NCBI RefSeq assembly: GCF_029867415.1 | Contig: NC_081183.1 | Span: forward strand, 140,453,951 to 140,517,950 | Source: Vicia villosa | Taxonomy: Eukaryota; Streptophyta; Magnoliopsida; Fabales; Fabaceae | Direction of reading: 5' to 3' | Length of the DNA stretch: 64,000 nt | Shown here: positions 57,392 to 64,000 of the stretch, in pieces | How the letters are laid out: the number at the start of each line of letters is the position of its first letter | Position numbering within the stretch: the stretch's first letter is position 1 | The notes under the pieces: model-generated | What the model was told of the DNA's origin: nothing | Seen by the model: the letters and a program-made list of their open reading frames with translations, nothing else | Database searches by the model: none | Translations under genes and position numbers: made by a program

Positions 57392-58439
57392 ATGGGTCGA
57401 GGTCGTGGCCGGCCGCGACGACTGGCGGTTACGACTCCACCGGCGAGCGTTCGGGTGTTTTCAGCCTCGTCACACACTCAATCAACTAACACAAGCAATA
57501 CGAGAGACATTTCCGACACAACAAGTCATGTCCGAAACCCTAAACTATTGGAACCGATTGTTGAGGAGAAGATTGAGGAAGCGGTTGTGGGTCTGGATGG
57601 CGCTGTTGCGACACCAAATCAACCTTGGGTAGACATTATCAAAGGTAATTGCTTACCAACTTCTAGAAAGCATATTGAATATACACCACCTAGGGTTGTG
57701 AATGGGGAGATTGAAGTGAGCATTGAAGAAGCTGATGTTGTCTCTGAAGTCTTATTCTGGAAAAATGTTGTGGTTATGTATGTGATAGGCGCCAATCTAA
57801 CGATGAATGCTGTTAAACTGTTCATAACAAACATCTGGAACTTTGTCTCGATGCCTCAATTGTACTATAATGATGAAGGGTATTTCATTATATGGTTCAA
57901 ATGTAAGGAGGACAAGGAAATGGTCTTATGCAGAGGACCATACACGATCCATAGGAAACCGATGTTCATTCATGAATGGACTGCTGATTTCACCATGAAG
58001 GAGGACATGATTCGCGTTGTTCCCATCTGGGTAACATTTCCACAACTCCCACTGGCGTTCTGGGGAGAGAAAGGGCTTGGAAAAGTAGCTAGTGTTGTAG
58101 GAAAACCAGTTATGCCAGATGAGTGTACTGATAAGAAGTGGATATTACCTCAGAACTGAAGGAGAGCATCACCGTCAGGGGTCCTACAGGGGTTATCACA
58201 CAGAGAGTAGAGTATGAATGGAAGCCTCCTTTTTGTAAGAAATGTAATAAGGTGGGCCACCATTGTGAAGAAAAGAATTAACTGTTAAGAAAGTATGGAC
58301 TGTAAAGCAGGCCATGAAAATCCCCTTAGAGGTTGTTCCTGATCCACCTGCAGAACCAGAGAAGGAAGTACCTTGGACTGTGGTGAGGAAAAATCAAAAA
58401 GGGAAGGAGCCTGTTGTGGAGACAAGCAGCACTTCTTAG
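57392..58439 (+). pseudogene. LINE ORF1 (DUF4283 and zinc knuckle), frameshifted
   Basis: The ORF starts at 57392 (MGRGRGRPRR). It has a DUF4283-like RNA-binding domain (FWKNVVVMYVIGANLTM, YFIIWFKCKEDKEMVL, WVTFPQLPLAFWGEKGLGKV) and a knuckle PPFCKKCNKVGHHCEEK. The first frame stops at 58159; the matching sequence continues in a second frame (DITSELKESITVRGP to the TAA at 58279-58281), then in a third to a TAG at 58437-58439. Compared with relatives recalled from memory, about 10 residues seem to be missing just before 58141, so a deletion caused the first shift. ORF1 normally binds the LINE RNA. Confidence 0.82.
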
Positions 58440-58522
58440 GGAGAGGTCCTACTCAATTGTCAGAATGGTTTTGATTTACTAGGTTTAGAAGAGTTGGGGG
58501 AGCCATCTGAGTATTTGGTCCC

Positions 58523-61500
58523 ATGATCATTACCTGGAATGTACAGGGCTTAAATAAAAGAGCAAGGCACTTGGATGTTAAAGCCCACCTTCAACAGTTC
58601 CACATGCCTTGTATGGTTTTACTTGAGACTAGGGTCAAACAGAATAAGGCTAATAATATTAGAGAGACATTTGGAAATAATTGGTCATGGATGGATAACT
58701 ATTCTTATCATCCAAATGGGAGAATTTGGATTATGTGGCAAAGTACCAGAATAAACCTTTCTTTTGAAGTATGCTCTGACCAATACATTCATTGCAAGGT
58801 ACTACATCCTATAGGAAATGTCACTTGGCTGACAGTGATATATGCTCAAAATCATCTCAACAGAAAGAGGGCCCTTTGGTTGGAGTTACAAAGCCTAGAT
58901 CTTAACATAAAAGACCCTTGGATGGTGATAGGTGATTTCAACAATGTACTTACAACAACATATAGAATTGGTGGGAATAGAGTTAAAGACTCTGAATTCC
59001 AAGACATGGAAGCTATGATGGGAGAATGTGGATTGTTTGCTCATGATACCAAAGGACCTCACTTTACCTGGTCAAATGGTGTGATACACTCTAGAATTGA
59101 CCATGCCCTCTGCAATGCTGATTGGTTCCTCAAATTCCCTGACTGTGTGGTTGAGATCCTCAATGCTCATATATCTGATCATCACTCTCTGAGGGTGGAT
59201 GTGAAAGATTAGTATTCTATGCCTAGACCTAAAGCTCATTTTAAATTCTTGAATCATATAACTGATAATGCTTTATTTCTACCTTGTGTGACAGACAATT
59301 GGAATGGAGCAATAGAAGGAACACCCATGTACAGGGTGTAGTGGAACCTGAGGAGGTTGCAACCAAAACTGAGAAGTCTCACAAAGATTGCTTCTATAGG
59401 GGTGGAAAATCTGATGAGAAATAGAGCACACCTGAAGCAAGATGAAGACAACCTAGTCACTGATCTTGCTAATGCTCAATATGGGGCAGAGGTGAAAAAA
59501 TGGAAGGAGGAAGTCCTTAAGGCTATGGAGATGGAAGAGAAGATCCTGAGGCAAAAATCAAAGGTGACTTGGCTGAAGCTTGGGGATGGGAATAATTCCT
59601 ATTTCCATGCCATTGTGAGAGGAAAAAACAAGATCATTGGCATTCAATCTCTGGAAAGTCAGGAGGGAAAGCTTCTAACAGAGACCAAGGACATTGAAAC
59701 TGAAGTGCTTAAGTTCTACAAAGACTTGGTGGGAACTGCTAGTCAGACATTGAGGCATATTGATATAGATGCAGTGAGGTGTGGAGCTCAACTTCAACAT
59801 CAACAGGCTGCAGATTTGATTGCTCCTATCACTGATCAAGAAATTTGGACTGCTCTGAAGGGAATAGGGGAGGATAAAGCACCAGGTATTGATGGCTATA
59901 CATCCAAAATTTTCAAATCTTCTTGGTATTTTATAGGTACTGATGTTAGGAATGCAGTTCATGATTTCTTTGCTAGGGATATAATGCTTAGGGCTGCCAA
60001 CTGTGCATTGGTCACACTTATTCCCAAAACCCCTAATGCTAAGAACATGAAGGACCTAAGGCCTATTGCTTGCTGCACCACCCTGTATAAAATCATCTCA
60101 AAGATTCTAACCAATAGGCTTAGCAGAGTGATTAGTAGTGTTGTGGACTATAGCCAATCTGCATTCATTCCTGGAAAAGTCATTCAGGATAACATAATCA
60201 TTGTTCAAGAGCTAATTAGAAGCTATAGTAGGAAACACATTTCCCCGAGATGCACAATCCAGCTTGATATTCAAAAAGCCTATGACTCTTTAGAGTGGAA
60301 AGCCCTTGAAGATATCATGAGACAGAAGAATTTTCCCCAACAGTTTATCACTTGGATTATGTTGTGTATTCAAACTGTATCTTATAAATTCAATATAAAT
60401 AGCCACCACAGTGAATACCTACAGGCTAGGAGGGGCCTTAGACAGGGTGACCCAATATCCCCATTGCTCTTTGTCTTAGTTATGGAATACCTCCATAGAT
60501 GTTTGAAGAAGCTCCATGGCAACCCAAAATTTAAATTTCACCCAAAATGTGAGAAGCTAGGAATAACCAATATATGCTTTGCTGATGACTTGATGTTATT
60601 CACTAGAGGGGATGAGAGTTCTGTGAAGCTTATGATGGACATTATTACTCAGTTCTCTGCAGCAACAGGGCTAAAGGCTAGTCCCACAAAATGCAAGGTT
60701 TATTTTGGGGGAGTAGATGAGAGTGTACAACAAAGGATACTAGGCATCACTGGTTTTCTTACTGGCAGTTTACCCTTCAAGTACCTGGGGGTTCCCCTCA
60801 TGAGTAGGAAGTTAAATGTTAATATGTGTAGGCCTCTGATTGACAGGATTACTTCCAAGATAACACATTGGACTGCCAAACTCCTTAGTTATGCAGGAAA
60901 ACAACAACTTGTGAAAAGTGTGTTGTTTGCTATTACTAACTATTGGATGCAGGTTTTTCCTTTGCCCAAGTGTGTTACCAAGCATATTGAAGCTATGTGT
61001 AGGAGCTTTGTGTGGAGTGGAAAAGCTGAGATAACCAGGAAGGCTCCTGTTTCCTGGGAAAAGATACGTGAGCCAAAAAATGCATGGGGCCTGAACAACA
61101 CATCATTGAAAGAATGAAATCTGGCTACTTTGGGGAAACTCCTGTGGAACATTCAGTCTAAAGCATATAAGATGTGGGTGAAATGGGTGAATATCTACTA
61201 TCTCAAGAACCAAAACTTCTTGCTATGGCAACCAAAAAATGATTGTTCTGGTTTGATAAAAAGTTTGGTGGCCTGCAGGGAACGCATAGTACAGACTGAA
61301 TACTGGCAGACTGTCCTACAGACTGGTGGATATAAAACCTCAAAGATGTATCATAGTCTAAGAGGGGAAAGAGATCATGTGCCATGGAAGAAGGTTGGGT
61401 ACAAGAATCTGGCTAGGCCCAGGGCTCAATTCCAGATGTGGCTGGCCCTCATGGAGAGAATGAACACTAAAACCAGACTCCAAAAGTTTGGAATCCAAAC

Positions 61501-61873
61501 TGATCTTAGGTGTGCCTTCTGTTCAGAGCAGGAAACACTCAATCACCTATACTTTGACTGTAGTTGGACTAGAGTAATTTGGTCTCAAATGCTAAACTGG
61601 ATTGGATACCATCACAACCCTGGTATATGGCAGTATGAAAAGCAATGGCTCACCATAGAAGCTAACAAGAAGGGATATAGAAGACAAATTCTCAAAGCTG
61701 CTGCAACGGAATTAGTGTATGCCTTATGGCAAAACAGGAACTCCATCATCTTTGCTCAAGGAATTCGGGATGAACATGTGCTGGATAGAGTTAAATTCAT
61801 TGTTTACACAAGGTGTTATAGGAATAGAACTCTTATTACACATTTTGATGAGAATACTCTTTGCATAGAGTAA
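58523..61873 (+). pseudogene. LINE ORF2 (endonuclease, reverse transcriptase, zf-RVT), three in-frame stops
   Basis: A single reading frame of about 1116 codons, with stops only at 59210-59212, 59339-59341 and 61115-61117. It has the endonuclease (MIITWNVQGLNKRARHLDV, LLETRV, MVIGDFNN, SRIDHA, ISDHHSL); reverse transcriptase (LIPKTPNAKNMKDLRPIACC, IQLDIQKAYDSLEWKAL, RRGLRQGDPISPLLF and catalytic CFADDLMLF); and the C-terminal zf-RVT (FQMWLALMERMNTKTRLQ, CAFCSEQETLNHLYFDC). ORF2 makes the nick and cDNA during target-primed reverse transcription. No frameshift was seen, so three point mutations appear to have silenced it. Confidence 0.92.
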
Positions 61874-62310
61874 GTTGTTTATTATAACCTGGCTCATTGG
61901 AGCGGTATGTACTTCAAGGTTTTTGGAAATAAAATTTATTTGATTCCAAAAAAAAAAAATTAAAATATAGAAATGTAATATTTTTCCTAGAGTTACATAT
62001 TTTTATTTAATTTTAATATGTTGAGCTTCTTATAATAATATGTAAATTATTTATATAAAATATCTTATTTAATTAAATGTAGTGTTTATGATTCTAATTA
62101 AATAAATGTCACTATGTTTTAAAAAAGTAAAGTTAAAATATATAAATACTAGTATTTTCTAGAGGTAAGTATTTTATATTTTAATATATTGTATTTATTA
62201 AATATATTAAATTTATATATTGATATAAAATTGATAAAATTTTCATTAATCTGTCATTAAATATAATATTATATCTAAACATAATAATTTTAAAATTAAA
62301 AGGGATATAT

Positions 62311-62537
62311 GAGGAGGGTTATATTTACTCCAAGAGTAAGTGTTCAACACTTACTCCAAATCTTAACCATTGATTATCACTAATCCAACGGCTTTAATTA
62401 AACTTTTATATAGAAAAATATTTCCAAAAATAATTAGATTAAATGATCAATTAAAACCGTTGGATTAATGAAAATCAATGGTTAAGATTTGAAGTAAGTG
62501 TTCAACACTTACTCTTGGAGTAAATATATCTCTCCTC
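62311..62537. mobile_element. MULE-type MITE, 227 bp
   Basis: Ends GAGGAGGGTTATATTTACTC and GAGGAGAGATATATTTACTC (read inwards) pair for about 85 bp (GTGTTCAACACTTACT, TCTTAACCATTGATT). Flanks GGGATATAT (62302-62310) and GTGATATAT (62538-62546) form a 9-bp TSD with one mismatch. Its GAGGAGGG terminus also opens the long-TIR element at 39013. Confidence 0.78.
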
Positions 62538-62650
62538 GTGATATATTATTAGTAAGTAATATCAATATTTTATAATTATAAAATAAATAAGTTTTAATAT
62601 AAATTTTTATTTCTAAATTAAGCAATGAATGCAGCAATTAAAATTAAAAT

Positions 62651-62730
62651 TGCTTGGGTCCTGAGAGTGTGCTCCTCTCAAGGGCTCAGGTTCGAAACCT
62701 GCTAGGTACAAATTGCTTATTAAAAAAAAA
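62651..62730 (+). mobile_element. Short SINE-like fragment
   Basis: It has a B box GGTTCGAAACC (62689-62699), an A-box-like TGGGTCCTGAGAG and an A tail (62722-62730), with AATTAAAATTA on both sides. Only about 80 bp. It could be a truncated SINE or a tRNA remnant. Confidence 0.5.
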
Positions 62731-63067
62731 TTAAAATTAATTATAATAATGGTAAAATGTAACATACATTTAAATTGTTGTTAATAGTACCAATTACTTG
62801 TTATTAAATAACAATAAATATATTAAATTATTATAATTGAAAAATTCTGAGAAAAATTTAATTTGTATAAAAATATATTTTTCTAAAATCATATATCTTT
62901 ACAAAATTTAAATCTCAAATGTAGAAGGGGAAACATTTTTATTTAAGATTATATTTTAATTATAAAAATAGATGACCTTAATTATATATAAATTTTATTT
63001 TGATATTTTTTAATCTTGAAGTAAAATTTAAAATCATATGTTATTTTAATTATTAATATATTACCAA

Positions 63068-63181
<114 letters not shown>

Positions 63182-63617
63182 AAAAATAAAGATGTATTGT
63201 AGAATGTAATAACCACATTAAAAATTATATTTAAATTATAGTGTGAATTTTCAAAAGCAAAAGCTGGAAATGAAAAAAAAACATGGTATTTATATGTAAA
63301 ATTTTACACAGTGAATTGAAAATTATCGAAATGATAAATATGTATGAAATTATAGTAAAAAAAATTTATTTAAATGTGAAATTAAAATTAATATAGTTGA
63401 GATATAATTAGTAAGTGATATAAATTTCTACGTGAAACATGATTATAATATAAATATAATAATGGTAATATAATACAATCTTAGAGAAAAATTAATGACC
63501 GTGCAGTGTAAGATGATATATTTTATATAGATAATCTTATAACAATATTAGAAATTGAATCATATTGTCGATATATTCAACTTTTATATATGATAGACCT
63601 GTAATTATCTTTATAAC

Positions 63618-64000
63618 CAGGACCGGCCCTGGGCCCGGGCAATCAGGCCCTCGCCTCAATTTTGAAAATTATTAAAGAAATCATTATACTGAAAAAATAT
63701 AATATATATTCATTAGCCAATTTATCTAATGACTCAACGGATGTAGCCAAGCGGTTTAGTGATTACTTTGTCTATTTAAAGTCTCAGGTTGTTGAGGAGC
63801 ACTTTGTTTAAATGCAGTTCCGTACATATTGAACACTTCATCTATACTGCACTAAGATAGTAAATAAAAGATGGCAACTTTTTTAAATGCAGTTCAGTAC
63901 ATGTTGGTTTTTATCCGGAACACTTCATTTATACTGCACTAAAATAAATAAAGATGGCAATTTAAAAAAAAAGGGCAAATTTAGTTAATTACACGTGCCA
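63618..64000 (+). mobile_element. hAT-like element, left end (cut by window end)
   Basis: CAGGACCGGCCCTGGGCCC resembles the left end of the hAT at 13001 (CAGGGGTGGCCCTGAGCAC). Only 383 bp lie in the window, without coding. Inside are a possible degraded SINE (TAGCCAAGCGGTTTAGTGA, about 63747) and a doubled unit of about 90 bp (AAATGCAGTTCCGTACAT, ATACTGCACTAA) at 63808-63965. Confidence 0.6.

Larger units (their letters stand above)
57350..61963 (+). mobile_element. L1-type LINE, nearly full length, with 10-bp TSD
   Basis: It has a leader (57350-57391), ORF1, ORF2 and an A tail (61948-61959). The TSD AATATAGAAA is present at 57340-57349 and 61964-61973. The length of 4.6 kb is close to a full plant L1. 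Both ORFs are broken by a few mutations, so it is inactive but fairly young. Confidence 0.88.

Overview
The window is nuclear DNA of a flowering plant. It is very probably a papilionoid legume of the Medicago/Trifolium/Pisum/Vicia group: it carries an Ogre-type LTR element with a tRNA-Arg-like primer site and 4.7 kb LTRs, a Sirevirus copia element, Tekay-like LTRs and L1 LINEs typical of such genomes. It is a transposon graveyard with one recognisable host gene, the six-exon gene for coatomer subunit epsilon (48780-52636, + strand). Almost everything else can be assigned to a transposable element, several with exact ends and target-site duplications (TSDs).

Layout. 1-9098: a minus-strand Ogre-like element (3' LTR end at 1-225, internal 226-4398, 5' LTR 4399-9098) with no gag-pol and three hairpin-forming tandem arrays. 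It sits inside a MULE whose 3' part follows at 9099-10980 (last transposase exon, then a convergent two-exon GRF zinc-finger ORF). 11085-11367: Stowaway-like MITE. 12268-26484: a broken plant-mobile-domain (PMD) gene split by an hAT element (13001-14394, 8-bp TSD) and by a solo-LTR-like insertion (14551-25418), itself split by a young non-autonomous LTR element (16621-25147, two 2475-bp LTRs, no coding region). 26796-36384: a very young, apparently complete Sirevirus-type Ty1/copia element on the minus strand.

37366-42276: a Helitron-like segment containing a long inverted-repeat element, a SINE and long (TA)n tracts. 43071-48600: MITEs, two 5'-truncated LINE remnants, a CACTA-like terminus, a decayed DUF7745-like gene, FAR1/MULE-like debris and many copies of a palindromic GGAGATGCATCTCC-like motif. 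48780-52636: the epsilon-COP gene, with one GC-AG intron and a large final intron. 53163-57267: a LINE 3' fragment, a MITE, a second Helitron on the minus strand, and a 1.65 kb element with terminal inverted repeats. 57350-61963: an almost full-length L1-type LINE with broken ORFs. 61974-64000: AT-rich DNA with a MITE, SINE-like fragments, a (TA)n tract and the start of a second hAT element.

Insertion order can be read from nesting. The PMD gene is older than the hAT and the solo LTR; the solo LTR is older than the LARD-like element, whose LTRs differ at about 17 of 2475 positions by eye. The Sirevirus LTRs differ at about 2 of 1213 positions, so it is among the latest arrivals. I saw no unmistakably new molecular system. 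The most unusual items are the hairpin arrays of the Ogre derivative, the palindromic motif shared by the PMD region and the 46-48.6 kb region, the +1 gag/pol overlap with both frames open, the GRF zinc-finger ORF inside a MULE, and a SINE whose empty site survives in the opposite arm of an inverted repeat.
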